DNA of 64,000 bases from Gammaproteobacteria bacterium 42_54_T18 (GCA_002163245.1 MAAL01000115.1:1-64000); one strand, 5' to 3'. Numbered from the stretch's first letter, positions 58,001 to 63,023 are shown. The notes: generated by a model not told the origin, from the letters alone. Translations and numbers: made by a program.

Positions 58001-58649
58001 ACTGAATAGGCATCTCTGGCAAACTAGCGACGCCACCTTGCATCCATGCCTGATATTGTTGTACAAATTCAGCTAATACTATTTGCATTGACCAATGATC
58101 AGAAACAATATGATGCATCACATTAACCATCAGATGCTCATTATCACTTACCCTAAAGAGTGACACTCGCAAAAGCGGGTCTTGTTGCAAATCAAAAGGC
58201 TTGTTGATTAAATCGTTAATGTAACCTTCAGCAGCTTCTTCTGGATGCTCAATATTTCGTAAATCTAAACAAGGAACATCAACAGATAACTCTGACACTA
58301 CTCGTTGTTCGGGTAACCCCAAATCATTTGCATAAAACTGAGTGCGAGCAACATCGTGGCGAGAAACCAATTCCTGAATACTGTCCCGAAAAGCGTCGAT
58401 ATTTAAATCACCACGCAATCGTAATCCGAGAGCTATGTGGTAAGCCGTGCTTTTTGAATCCAATTTCCAAAGGAACCATTGACGCTGCTGTGCATAAGAC
58501 AACGTAGAATCAGCGCCATTTTGTTGTTGAACTATAGGTAAATTAGCAAAGTCTAAATTTTTACTTTTTAACGCCTTTAGGAATGACTTACGTTTCTCAG
58601 CCGGCAATTTCATAAAACGTTGTGCTATAACTAACTTACCATTACTCAT
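38925..58649 (-). CDS. Five-module non-ribosomal peptide synthetase for a hydroxamate siderophore
   Basis: 6574 residues in one polypeptide. Order: C-A-T, C-A-T, C-A-T-E, C-A-T-E, C-A-T-TE. The N-terminus (RFMKLPAEKRKSFLKALKSK then LSYAQQRQWFLWKL) resembles pyoverdine synthetases. Carrier motifs FF(E/D)LGGDS occur at ~1053, 2115, 3190, 4720 and 6240. Pocket residues read by alignment to GrsA give D-G-E-T-C-G-G-V-T in modules 1, 3 and 5 (like hydroxyornithine pockets as I remember them) and D-V-W-H-V-S-L-I-D in 2 and 4 (serine). Epimerases have HHLVIDGVSW and EGHGRE. The thioesterase has GWSLGG, an Asp after GLVDS and a His in VGDDHFMIL. Predicted core: OHOrn-Ser-D-OHOrn-D-Ser-OHOrn. The first C domain could accept a fatty acyl group. 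MbtH and PvdA lie upstream, export genes downstream. Start ATG 58649; the ribosome site is weak. Confidence 0.96.
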   Translation of the reverse strand: MSNGKLVIAQRFMKLPAEKRKSFLKALKSKNLDFANLPIVQQQNGADSTLSYAQQRQWFLWKLDSKSTAYHIALGLRLRGDLNIDAFRDSIQELVSRHDVARTQFYANDLGLPEQRVVSELSVDVPCLDLRNIEHPEEAAEGYINDLINKPFDLQQDPLLRVSLFRVSDNEHLMVNVMHHIVSDHWSMQIVLAEFVQQYQAWMQGGVASLPEMPIQYSDYAIWQRNWMEAGEQERQLSYWTGLLGNEHPVLSLPTDFFRDPEVEYKAAEYGVNFPEELDKNLRSFARSKNMTPCMVFLTAFQILLFRYTGQESIRIGIPNANRHREETAGVIGFFVNTQVFPAQICGSTSFDNLLDQCKVITQGAQKHQDLPFDILVDALNLERSLGHNPLFQVMFNHLGHVGKKTHDIQGLEVSSLELDKGCAQFDLTLETQASYDGKLSAMFRYAKGLFKLDTIERLADRYISILNQMVLDSSVAIGEFDILSDQERQQLFTLGRGTEPEPSPDRTSILEVISAMGERYPNKAAVIEGDSELSYHQLEEQSNQLAQYLLAQGVKPEMHVGIALPRCVSLLVAYLGVLKAGAVYVPLDLSYPESRLAYLVDDSEMTHLLSDSDNVLGFAWSVPHHNIVSVLDSRSYNTKEPVDIKVSADNTAYVIYTSGSTGQPKGVQITRGAIAMHCKGIGQRYGMSETSREMIFMSFSFDGAHERWMTALSHGGSVILRGEDMWTVEETYNRLHHHAVTEVTFPPVYLKQLAEHANAVGNPPAVRTYCFGGDAMSRESFDLARHALKPKYFKNGYGPTETVVTPLLWDARSDTEIVEGYAPIGVPVGERTAYVLNQDLSLTLPGAIGELYLGGELGLARGYLRRPDLTADRFVANPFVSPDCRQGERLYRTGDLVRWNTEGQLEYLGRIDHQVKIRGFRIELGEIESQLLAQEGIKQAVVVADEGATGTRLVAYISLIAGSSLNNSTVRSVLGESLPDYMVPAVVMVLDALPVNNNGKIDRKALPDPVFESAIEYEAPIGGVEEDLAEIWKQVLGVDRVGRFDNFFELGGDSIISLKVISQARTKKMHLEVRQIFQCQTIQSLAEAISTQDSSALSQHTIKKLPEPSSVLSFAQQRQWFLWKLNPKSDAYHISGILRLIGDLNKGALEESFSYLVSRHTSLRTVFKEDDEGNSRQEVLPEAGFVLVYQDLTDLPEDVKETKTDRVVAELTKRPFDLTTGPLIRVGLLKCEKNEHLLVVVMHHIISDAWSMEIITRESMTSYYHLASGQPILLAPIDIDYSDYAQWQHDWFAAEEEKKQLDYWTSQLGDEHPALSLATDLPRRLDGVYTTSSHFVDLSPTLSSQLQQFSKDNGQTLFSVLLASWQLLLNRYSGQSDIRVGVPIANRHNAQTQDVVGFFINTQVMRTLITPDMLVSDVLGKVKEAVVGAQAYQDLPFEKLVDALQLDRDLGQQPLFQVMMSHRQEDDTSIISLTGLEIETVALSGQNTQFDLVLYTHEKSDNRIGFELTYASELFSKGRITEFAGFYVGILKGILSKSDEMVSEFIRLDAKTELDIIRQCSNENTHLYRNAIHDVIAQQSVISANEIALIFEGDSLTYSTLNKRSNQLSHYLISENVKPEDKVGIALDRSIEMVIGLLAIMKAGAAYVPIDPSLPVGRMEYIIDNSGLSLLLSHSHLFDRLPIINTVNNVVTIVELDRLDSHSYSDVNPDVALIPESVAYVIYTSGSTGQPKGVANTHKAIYNRLAWMQQAYQLTKNDNVLQKTPFGFDVSVWEFFWPLMYGAKLVVASPGVHQDPKKLIDLISEREISTLHFVPSMLQAFIAEVDAITCTSIKTIVCSGEALAAEVQSEALRKLPQAKLYNLYGPTEAAIDVTHWTCDGDAERSVPIGSPISDTSTLVLDSSLNIVPRGVVGELYLGGIGLARGYVNRADLTAERFIANPFSSTHFDGGERLYRTGDLARWNTNNQLEYLGRIDHQVKIRGFRIELGEIEAQLLAQRDIQEAVVVAGEGPSGTRLIAYISLIHESDIESETIKNVLSEEVPDYMVPTRIIVLENLPLSNNGKIDRKALPKVTFESTTAYAKPEGEVEERLAEIWKIVLDVGVVGRFDNFFDLGGDSIVSLRVISQARTKGLHVEVRDIFEHQTLEALAEVISQQDEGKLSTHTIDKLEEPSKLLSFAQQRQWFLWKLSPKSNAYHIPAILQLTGQLDIDALEKSFSNLIARHESLRTIFKEDEQGESWQEVLPETLFSIEHSDLREYKNDVLSEEFQEKQSGVISSLTHTPFDLGKGPLLRVGLLALSENKHQLVVVMHHIISDAWSMEIITRESMAHYYQLVSNTPRMTSPIDIRYSDYAAWQHDWFLGEEEKRQMDYWLAQLGDTHPVLSLPTDYPRTVEGVYTTQVLALDFPEDLSQQLNRYAKAESQTVFSLLLAGWQLLLNRYTGLDDIRVGVPIANRHHAQTQDLVGFFINTQVMRTVILPQMTVNDVRLSVKEAVLGAQAHQDLPFEKLVDALNLDRNLGQQPLFQVMMNHQRIRQDSAAGLPGLAVESIPLDGQNAQFDLVLNTQEKDGNQIGFEFTYAKELFSPETIALLAERYITVITTLIDDPHSLVCDCDLLSLKENERLMALGRGSDSCLNRTPIDDVISAMGEIYPHKSAVIEGDTELTYHQLEEQSNQLAHYLLAQGVKPEMHVGIALPRCISLLVAYLGVLKTGAAYVPLDLSYPESRLAYLVDDSEMAHLISDSDNVLGFAKSVPHHNIVSVISSYSHSQSQSYSVEKPVGINVSADNTAYVIYTSGSTGQPKGVQITRGAIAMHCKGIGQRYGMSETSREMIFMSFSFDGAHERWMTALSHGGSVILRGEEMWTVEETYNRLHHHAVTEVTFPPVYLKQLAEHANAIGNPPAVRTYCFGGDAMSRESFDLARHALKPKYFKNGYGPTETVVTPLLWDAGSDTEIVEGYAPIGVPVGERTAYVLNQDLSLTLPGAIGELYLGGELGLARGYLRRPDLTADRFVANPFVSSDCNQGERLYRTGDLVRWNTEGQLEYLGRIDHQVKIRGFRIELGEIESQLLAQKGIKQAVVIADEGPTGTRLVAYISLSHSSSLGNSSVRSVLGESLPDYMVPAVVMVLDALPVNNNGKIDRKALPEAVFESAAEYKDPEGTTEVDLAEIWKNVLGVDRVGRFDNFFELGGDSIISLQIVARMRQLGYLLTPRQMFEKQSIAELAAVLVRSEDVFDIEQDVSGEVDLLPIQQSFFATELTERSHWNQAVLLRSQDRLDIEAVQRAIEAVVELHDALRLRYSRLESGAWAQAYRDYNSELCRDYLWTNDVAIAGIEGICQEAQCSLDITQGPLMRVVAMQVEDGSARLFFAIHHLVIDGVSWRILLEDFQTAYYQLVNGQSITLPSKSSSYQQWAKEIAEYPTHYSHEYEYWKTLLGASNELPKDDTTISNPESKGKQTLGVQRITIGLDKEKTEALLQDVPAAYRTQINDVLLTALSRALHQWTGEPRVLIDLEGHGREDINARIDLSHTVGWFTSLFPLALDGRGTYAEGLTRVKEDLRSLPNKGVGFGAFKYYGSQEQKDTLALLPAAQVVFNYLGQMDNSFNEASLWQPAEEKTGNATALSTPLSHAVSINGGILGGELTLEITYHSDDFNQATVEFFGSLFTKELQELIAHCTSGVRGLTPSDVPLSKLDQGEIDALSLDVANIDDIYPLSPMQKGMLFHSLYAPEGTAYLNQLRLDMTDLDEEKFKAAWQQVGNRHGVLRTGFITDREEPLQYVAKSVEIHWRSLDWCNKTIDDLAVGHEVALAALAKSQLEQGLALEEPGLSRVIVIQLTDNTHHLIWTNHHLLSDGWSLSRQMGEVLMAYEGHTLPPVQSQYRDYIAWLEKQNHQENLIYWQQQVDLLDAPTYLSGALSDGKPVEQQSNVEQKSTVDKTYEEYAISLSEQDTERLQAFSQNNHVTVNTLVQGIWSLVISRYTGQDNVCFGATTSGRPTDLPFAEESLGMFINTIPVITEIKPGMEIRNWLQELQRISLNSRDYEYTPLYDIQKLAAKRMELGKEGLFDNILVFENYPIAETMKEVAPKKTQFAIRDIREETNFALTVLFSLAEGGTLNVGCKHDLSVISRKVIVKLFTQFTHGLMSLTQGETQYVSDVEFVTQEERAALYKNSINEHNFTYEKPIHACITEQATKTPEAIALIFENKALSYAELTTESNRLAHYLVSKGVRPEDSVGIAVERSVEMVVGLLAIIKTGAAYVPIDPALPSARMEYIIDNSGLTLLLSQSHIENTLPGKNKIPGVSVISLDTLDTQGHSKTDPEVALSCESAMYVIYTSGSTGQPKGVVNTHGALYNRLSWMQEAYGLTENDNVLQKTPFGFDVSVWEFFWPLMVGAKLVVASPGIHQEPQKLIDVINNNRITTLHFVPSMLQAFIVEPTVKSCESLKTIVCSGEALPAEVQADTLSRLPQANLYNLYGPTEAAIDVTHWTCNGDANSAVPIGRPISDTSTFVLDSALNIVPHGVVGELYLGGAGLARGYVNRPGLTAERFVANPFVDIESVVGDRLYRTGDLVRWNTENQLEYVGRIDHQVKIRGFRIELGEIESQILAHPEVREAVVVADTDGAGTRLVAYISLVKGSAINTDILKSILKDGLPEYMVPSIIIELDTLPLNNNGKIDRKLLPKAAFERANEYVVPVGEVEITLAGIWQTVLGIETVGRFDNFFELGGDSIISLQIVARVRQSGYLLTPRLMFEKQNIAELATGLVCSEDVFDIEQTVSGDVDLLPIQQAFFEKDMVERSHWNQAVLLSSLESLDPHAIRQAFDAIIEHHDVLRMNYQRLESGDWVQRYQEYSATQFDDGLWQKNVTLDGIEALCELAQSSLDIATGPLVRVVAMNVDDGSARLLFVIHHLVVDGVSWRILLEDFQVAYQQVVVKQSVGLPLKSSSYQRWAKEMLTYPAQNPEEFHYWQSLSGISAKLPKDVSFANDQQALTLADSRSIDVVLNAQETEALLQDVPAAYRTQINDVLLTALARALADWVGEPRVLIDVEGHGREDINERVDLSRTIGWFTSLFPIALDGSGTQEEGLKRVKEALRALPNKGVGFGAFKYHGSDSEKSALSQLPKAQLLFNYLGQMDSGFDSEGLLSVAKESTGNTVGSNRPNGHAIEINGGILGGELTLNIRYSPAEFTDNNVATFGNLLADGLRQLIVHCTSGAKGLTPSDVPLSKLTQVELDALPLVLGNIEDIYPLSPMQQGMLFHSLYEPEGSAYLNQLRLDITDLDESKFKDAWQHIGNRHSVLRTGFLTEREVPLQYVERVVDLPWILEDWNGCENSDEENNTKLDALAKTELSRGLALNQAGLSRVVVIRLDENTHHLIWTNHHILSDGWSLSRQMGEVLMAYEGHQLPPVQGQYRDYIAWLESRNHEDNLAYWNEQVEQLDSATYLTAALPVSDEVGHKEFALTLTGVQTQSLQTFSQQHRITVNTLVQGAWSLLLSRYSGQRTVCFGATTSGRPTDLANAEETLGMFINTIPVINEIKPESTIGDWLKELQLINLSNREHEYTALSDIQKMAEKSVGLGQSGLFDNIIVFENYPISETLKELVPGKTQFSIRGNREETNFSLVLGLSLGKQLEAKFSYISSEISSTAVETIARQLTGLLESMIQDGDTKLFHFDALLPEQREGLMAQAESTAMPHLPMIERIVSMGRADLDKAAVIEGDTTLSYRELEEQSNRLAHYLIEQGVLPEMRVGIALPRSVSLLTAYLAVLKSGAVYVPLDLSYPENRLAYLVADSNMTHIIGHSDEPFTFADGVQHHNLQSVVLADQYSISDVFNVKIAAENAAYIIYTSGSTGQPKGVVVSRGAIAMHCEGIGKRYGMSSSSREMIFMSFSFDGAHERWATALSYGGTVVMRGEALWTVEETYNMLHHYAISEVTFPPVYLQQLAEHVDAVGNPPPVRTYCFGGEAMSREGFDLARRALKPYQFINGYGPTETVVTPLLWRATPQTEIAEGYAPIGTPVGDRTAYVLNPDLSMALPGVIGELYLGGELGLARGYLNRPDLTAERFIANPFSAADSCQGERLYRTGDLVRWNVDGQLEYMSRIDNQVKIRGFRIELGEIESQLLAQPGVREAVVVADEGQGVSRLVAYVSLAIDGDQHVTLTSSEIKALLSNTLPDYMVPSVVMVLDALPLNNNGKVDRNALPKAVFESSRDYIAPEGEEEIAIAGIWQEVLSVARVGRYDNFFELGGDSLLSLKVINKIRNCELIPLVPSLRDLMLKPTIADLMSINDAGKSNAIGKGALVTASPLMPLNTIDSELPNVFFVHAVFGTVFDYNNLAKSLAGQYSVWGIQSRMLINPQWSDSSLEQMATDYVECMRQKQPKGPYRLLGWSLGGGLAVMMTAILEQQGERVEWLGLVDSYVPKPFDAVQLAAFKEGQARELVNFINLNFPTLPRADLPPMLIDALEMDVELDRGQSQSILQEVIEFCNANNLTSSGFGAVELAHVFLITWHLKQLSVRVSRLPKVNVAPFSWWINERRDESELLEQQIGKECAQKHFVGDDHFMILDERAFITGLQDCLEVNESV
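43020..47620 (-). other. NRPS module 4: C-A-T-E, D-serine-type
   Basis: Residues ~3677-5210. The C domain starts with IYPLSPMQKGMLFHSLY and has HHLLSDGWS, the form that follows an epimerase. A core ~4330, serine pocket as in module 2. A second epimerase (HHLVVDGVSWR) closes the module. Confidence 0.82.
47621..52133 (-). other. NRPS module 3: C-A-T-E, D-hydroxyornithine-type
   Basis: Residues ~2173-3676. C motif HHIISDAWS. The A domain (core ~2793) is almost identical to that of module 1 and has the same pocket. An epimerase follows the carrier (HHLVIDGVSWR ~3375, EGHGRE, TVGWFTSLFP), so the residue should be passed on in D form. Confidence 0.82.
52134..55319 (-). other. NRPS module 2: C-A-T, serine-type
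   Basis: Residues ~1111-2172. C motif HHIISDAWS (Ala in place of Gly), in line with an L-to-L condensation domain. A core at ~1723; pocket D-V-W-H-V-S-L-I-D, a standard serine code. No epimerase. Boundaries are approximate. Confidence 0.82.
55322..58649 (-). other. NRPS module 1: C-A-T, hydroxyornithine-type
   Basis: Residues ~1-1110. The C domain motif reads HHIVSDHWS, with His where Gly is usual. As the first C domain it should acylate the first residue rather than join two peptidyl chains. The A domain core is YTSGSTGQPKGVQ at ~653; pocket D-G-E-T-C-G-G-V-T. Boundaries are approximate. Confidence 0.8.
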
Positions 58650-58749
58650 AATTCATTCCACGTTGGTCAACGTAATACCTTTATTGCATTACACTCAACA
58701 GTTATCGATCAGTTGTAACTTTCACTTCATATATGGTTTACCAAAGGTA

Positions 58750-61110
58750 CTACCAACTGTACGTGGCACTACTCTTAATCTCTCGACCATACCCATAAAA
58801 ACACGTAAACGCATCACAAGACGCGTCATACTCTTTATCGAGAACATTATTAATATTCATAGCAAGTTTTAGCCCCCCAGTTTGATAATGCATACTCATA
58901 TCCATCAAGGTATAACTTTCGCTTTTCCCCGTAGCTATGGGGTCTCCAATAACGTCATCTAATAATGGTTCAACCAAATCAAAAATAGCTCCATATTCCG
59001 CGGGGACAAATGCCTCGATTTGCGCTTTCGCATCAAATACCGTCGTCACATCCTGTGTATATCGACTCTCCCCTGTATAACGCAATCCCACTCCCATCCC
59101 CATTCCACGAAGCATTCCTGATCGTTTTGTATAATCGAGCCACAACCCAGCACTACTTTTCGGTTGTTGTGAAACCGGAGTTCCCTTTTCCCAAGCTCTC
59201 AATGTTTTTGTAACTTTGGCATCTGTATAGGTATAGTTCGCTCTAAGATCCAGCCCCCATCCTAAACTTAACATTGCCTCCATTTCAAAACCAAGGGCAT
59301 TAATTTCCCCGGTTTGATATTTAACGTTGTTTTGGTCACTTACAATTACATTCTTTTTTGTCAAATCGTAAACAGCTATTGCGAAGAAACTTCCCGAGTT
59401 CCGAGGTTGATATTTTAGACCCAGCTCAATTTGCTCACCAAATTCTGGATCAAAAGCTTCACCAGTCAACTCATTCGTATCTGTGGTTGGATTAAATGAT
59501 TCGCTATAACTGATGTAAGGTGCCAAGCCATCATCAAAGAGATAGAGAAAACCTGCCCGACCAGAGAACGCTGTGTCACTATAGCTATTATCAAATTCAA
59601 CATATTCTCCAGAACTAATTCGTTCTCCACTCGAATCATTGCTGAATTTGTCATAACGACCACCAAGCGTCATCTGTAGACGCTCAGTCACATCCAGTTG
59701 ACTTTGTAAATAAACACCAACCTGATGACTATCAACCTCTCTATCATAGGTCAAGGCAAGGTCATCAATAGGAAGTCCATATTGAGGATTTAGAAAACTC
59801 AAAGGCGGGGCATTACCATCATAACGAACCTCGTCCGCACGAGATGTTTTTACATCGACCCCCAACAGCAATGTATGATCCATGCCAGCCAATAAAAAAT
59901 CCCCCTGAACAAAACTATCTAGCCCCACCCCTTGCACCGATTCTTCAACACTAAGAGAATTACGCAGAAGCGAACCATCAACAACATTTCCAAATATTGT
60001 GTTTATTACGTCGTAGTCTAGCGAAATATCATCAAATCTAAATTTTTGTTTAAATGACCAACCGTCATTAAATACATGCACAAACTCATAGCCTAGCGAC
60101 GAATAAACCCGATCAAATTGGTCAAAATCAGGTTCGCCAATAAAAAAATCTCGCGCTATATCATAGGTAGGTATTGAAAAATCCACTCCAAAAATACCTG
60201 CTACCGATTTAGCTACTTTTTCGAATCGGCCAACAAGATCCGGCATATATGACGAGGTATGTATGTTAAAGCTACTAACAATGTCATCTTTTTGATAGGA
60301 AGAAAATAGCGTTAAATCTGAACGGCTATTGATATGCCATGATATTGATGGTGCAACAAAGAAGCGCTCTTGATAATTTTCGTCGACTTGCGTATCGGTC
60401 TCGCTACCCGCTAACGTCAACCGATAAAGTACATCACCAAAATCATCTAATTGACCACCAAAATCACCTCCAAGCTTTATAAAATTGTTTGACCCTACGT
60501 CTACCCTTACTTCCTGTAATGGATCGTAAGCCGGCCTTTTCGTCACAGCATTAACAAACCCTCCGGGCAGCCCCTGCCCATACAGAACTGACATCGGTCC
60601 GCGAATAACCTCTACACGCTCTAACATATAAGGATCAACCCGCGCACTACCAAAATAACTTGACGTAAGCTTAAGGCCATCTCTATAAACAAGGCTTGAT
60701 GAGGAAAAACCTCGCAGGCTTAACCAATCATAACGAGGGTCATAACCATTCGGAACGCTTACACCCGGAGTATAGCGAATCGCTTCCTCTACAGTTGTTA
60801 CATTTCTTGCCTCAAGCTGTTCCTTACTCACAACTGAAATTGATTGAGGTGTCTTTAATATGGCGGTATCGGTTTTCGTAGCAGAAGAACTACGCTTAGC
60901 TGCATATCCTTCAACAGGGCCTTCCGCCTTTTCAATTGGGAATGAATCTACTATTTTTAATGTATCTAGTGTTAACACATCAGAACCAAAATCAAGTACC
61001 TCTTCGGCACAAACAACAGATCCCCCCCATAAAACTAACAGTAACAAGGCCCTCATCCTCTTGATTTGAACCCCTCCTCCCGTTACTAATAAAATATTGG
61101 TGCGTTTCAT
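58750..61110 (-). CDS. TonB-dependent ferric hydroxamate receptor (FhuA/FoxA-like)
   Basis: 786 residues from ATG at 61110, chosen for the AGGGAA site just upstream. The frame also has ATGs at 61146 and 61125, and one at 61056 directly before the hydrophobic core of the signal peptide (ALLLLVLWGGSVVCA). The plug has KTPQSISVVSKEQLEARNVTT, LRGFSSSSLVYRDGL and LERVEVIRGPMSVLYGQGLPGG. The barrel ends in CFYGYGREIKSSATYSW, the ending of the FhuA-type ferrichrome/ferrioxamine receptors. There is no N-terminal signalling domain. It stands directly upstream of the NRPS on the same strand and should take up a hydroxamate siderophore, plausibly the product of this locus. Confidence 0.92.
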   Translation of the reverse strand: MKRTNILLVTGGGVQIKRMRALLLLVLWGGSVVCAEEVLDFGSDVLTLDTLKIVDSFPIEKAEGPVEGYAAKRSSSATKTDTAILKTPQSISVVSKEQLEARNVTTVEEAIRYTPGVSVPNGYDPRYDWLSLRGFSSSSLVYRDGLKLTSSYFGSARVDPYMLERVEVIRGPMSVLYGQGLPGGFVNAVTKRPAYDPLQEVRVDVGSNNFIKLGGDFGGQLDDFGDVLYRLTLAGSETDTQVDENYQERFFVAPSISWHINSRSDLTLFSSYQKDDIVSSFNIHTSSYMPDLVGRFEKVAKSVAGIFGVDFSIPTYDIARDFFIGEPDFDQFDRVYSSLGYEFVHVFNDGWSFKQKFRFDDISLDYDVINTIFGNVVDGSLLRNSLSVEESVQGVGLDSFVQGDFLLAGMDHTLLLGVDVKTSRADEVRYDGNAPPLSFLNPQYGLPIDDLALTYDREVDSHQVGVYLQSQLDVTERLQMTLGGRYDKFSNDSSGERISSGEYVEFDNSYSDTAFSGRAGFLYLFDDGLAPYISYSESFNPTTDTNELTGEAFDPEFGEQIELGLKYQPRNSGSFFAIAVYDLTKKNVIVSDQNNVKYQTGEINALGFEMEAMLSLGWGLDLRANYTYTDAKVTKTLRAWEKGTPVSQQPKSSAGLWLDYTKRSGMLRGMGMGVGLRYTGESRYTQDVTTVFDAKAQIEAFVPAEYGAIFDLVEPLLDDVIGDPIATGKSESYTLMDMSMHYQTGGLKLAMNINNVLDKEYDASCDAFTCFYGYGREIKSSATYSW

Positions 61111-61316
61111 ACAGTTCCCTAACATAGTTCTTTTATGTATATCCAATCATCTAAATATGGCATATGCGAATACAGAAAAATCATTCGTAATGTGGAAATT
61201 ACGGTATCAACTAACTATTGTTACTTTTTGATATCCGCAAAAATCTATGGTAACAAGAGGTATAGGATCTATTCGAGCAGCACTACCTTCCGCGTAGGAA
61301 AGGCAGTACATAACTA

Positions 61317-61541
61317 TCAGTTCACAGAAGATTCTGAAGATTCCTGCATGAATTTACGCAAACTCAATGGCCGCATATCCGTCCAATTAATATTTACATA
61401 TTCAAGACATTCCGCTTTATCCCCCAAGAATCCAGAATCACGCCACCCTCCCGGAATGGCCTTATACTCAGGCCAAAGTGAATATTGCTCTTCATGATTA
61501 ACTAGCACTCGAAATGTTGCATTTTCATTATCAAAACTCAT
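61317..61541 (-). CDS. mbtH: MbtH-like protein
   Basis: 74 residues with the family signature: NHEEQYSLWPEYKAIPGGW, then CLEYVNINWTDMRPLSLR, including the conserved Ser, Leu, Trp and Pro positions that clamp NRPS adenylation domains. It promotes folding and activity of the A domains of the NRPS in this locus. It lies between the ornithine hydroxylase (74 bp upstream) and the FhuA-type receptor, all on one strand. The 206 bp between it and the receptor hold no gene I can support. Confidence 0.97.
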   Translation of the reverse strand: MSFDNENATFRVLVNHEEQYSLWPEYKAIPGGWRDSGFLGDKAECLEYVNINWTDMRPLSLRKFMQESSESSVN

Positions 61542-61614
61542 TTCAACAAACCCTTTGATATCTATATCTCAAAACATTGTAACTAAAATTTTTAACTAAT
61601 AGCCAGGCATTCGC

Positions 61615-62949
61615 TTACTCTACTGTGTCCACAATAGAGCTAGAAAACGTTTTTCCGGATTGCTGTTTAACCAAATGTGCATACAAGGATTCAGCTATTT
61701 CATCAGATCTAATCGCCAAAACAGACAGTAAAGTATCACTCAAGCCATGCGTAGATTGACAAAAACCTTGCATATACAACGCAGCATCACAGCGTTCATC
61801 CGTTTTAATACGATAATCACGGTCGACTTCAAAATCCCCCAAATATTCAGCCATAGGTGCCAAAAGTTCTTTATAGTGCTTTCGCTTATAACCCGTCGCT
61901 AGAATCACAAGGTCATACTGCTTTGTGCTATCCGTCCCGTCTGCCATATTATGCAAACTCAACTCGACACCTTGATCAGTAGCTTCTGCACTATTAACCG
62001 ATGTTAAACAATCGAATGCATGACGCTGCAAATCAGAAACTTTCTGACGATAAAAAATGGAGTAAATACGGTCAATTAACTCAATATCTACAACCGAATA
62101 GTTTGTATTGTGATATTCATTAACTAAGCGTTCTCTATCTTCAGAAGCCAGGTTATAAATCACATCGGTAAAATCTGGAGAGAATATTTCGTTCACAAAT
62201 GGACTTGAATCTGCAGGCTTCAGCGCCGATGCTCGCATAATCATATCCACTTGCACTGATGGATAACTATCATTAAGATCTATAAATGCTTCAGCTGCAC
62301 TTTGTCCCCCTCCAACAATTGCAATGCGCATTGACTTTCCTTTACCACAAGGCTGAGTCAACATACGCTGCAAATATTGAGAATGGTGAAATACTCGACC
62401 ATCATCCTTTAATCCTTTAAACTCCTCTGGAATGCTCGGCGTTCCTCCGCTACCAAGCACTACAGAGCGTGCTGTTTTTTCAAACTGATTACCTAATACA
62501 TCACGAGAAATAACTCGCAATTCATTGACCTTTTCCTGCTTAAAGATCGGCTCAATTGAAACCACTTCTTCACCATAGCTACTTGACTGAGAGAAATGCC
62601 CCGCCACCCAGCGCAGGTAGTCGTTAAACTCCATTCTGCACGGATAAAATGTCCCCAAATTAATAAAATCTACGAGCCTTCCTTGAGCATGAAGGTAATT
62701 TACAAATGAATAATGACTTGTTGGGTTTCTTAGTGAAACCAAATCCTTTAAAAAGGAAATTTGCAATTCACTCTGTGAAATCAGAGTGTTTCCGTGCCAA
62801 CTATAATCACTTTGTTTGTCGAGGAACAGTGAATTCAGATTCCCCTGTGACTTGGATCTTTCGTCAATAGCTACCGCCAATGCAATATTAGACGGACCAA
62901 AACCAACACCAATTAGATCATAAACAACAGACTCAACAGACTTTTTCAT
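61615..62949 (-). CDS. pvdA: L-ornithine N5-monooxygenase (PvdA family)
   Basis: 444 residues, the normal length. FAD site GVGFGPSNIALA (residues ~14-25), the substrate/FAD region QISFLKDLVSLRNPTSHYSF, NADPH site GGGQSAAE (~212) and the late ATGY motif (~350) are intact. The C-terminus has the ALYMQGFCQSTHGLSDTLLS element typical of ornithine rather than lysine hydroxylases. It hydroxylates the side-chain nitrogen of ornithine before or without formylation/acetylation, giving the hydroxamate precursor. Start ATG 62949 has GGAAGGG upstream. It feeds the three hydroxyornithine-type modules of the NRPS. Confidence 0.96.
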   Translation of the reverse strand: MKKSVESVVYDLIGVGFGPSNIALAVAIDERSKSQGNLNSLFLDKQSDYSWHGNTLISQSELQISFLKDLVSLRNPTSHYSFVNYLHAQGRLVDFINLGTFYPCRMEFNDYLRWVAGHFSQSSSYGEEVVSIEPIFKQEKVNELRVISRDVLGNQFEKTARSVVLGSGGTPSIPEEFKGLKDDGRVFHHSQYLQRMLTQPCGKGKSMRIAIVGGGQSAAEAFIDLNDSYPSVQVDMIMRASALKPADSSPFVNEIFSPDFTDVIYNLASEDRERLVNEYHNTNYSVVDIELIDRIYSIFYRQKVSDLQRHAFDCLTSVNSAEATDQGVELSLHNMADGTDSTKQYDLVILATGYKRKHYKELLAPMAEYLGDFEVDRDYRIKTDERCDAALYMQGFCQSTHGLSDTLLSVLAIRSDEIAESLYAHLVKQQSGKTFSSSIVDTVE

Positions 62950-63023
62950 TTCTTAACCCTTCCATTAACATATAACTAATATTTTTTAATTATTAAAAAC
63001 ACCAAAAAGTTAGCACAACATTT

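Noticed and set aside
58650-58749. PvdS-type promoter (TAAAT with CGT 16-17 bases on) before the NRPS, the receptors, exbB or the FAAL gene
   Set aside because: I looked by eye and found no convincing pair; the recognition sequence of this sigma factor cannot be stated.
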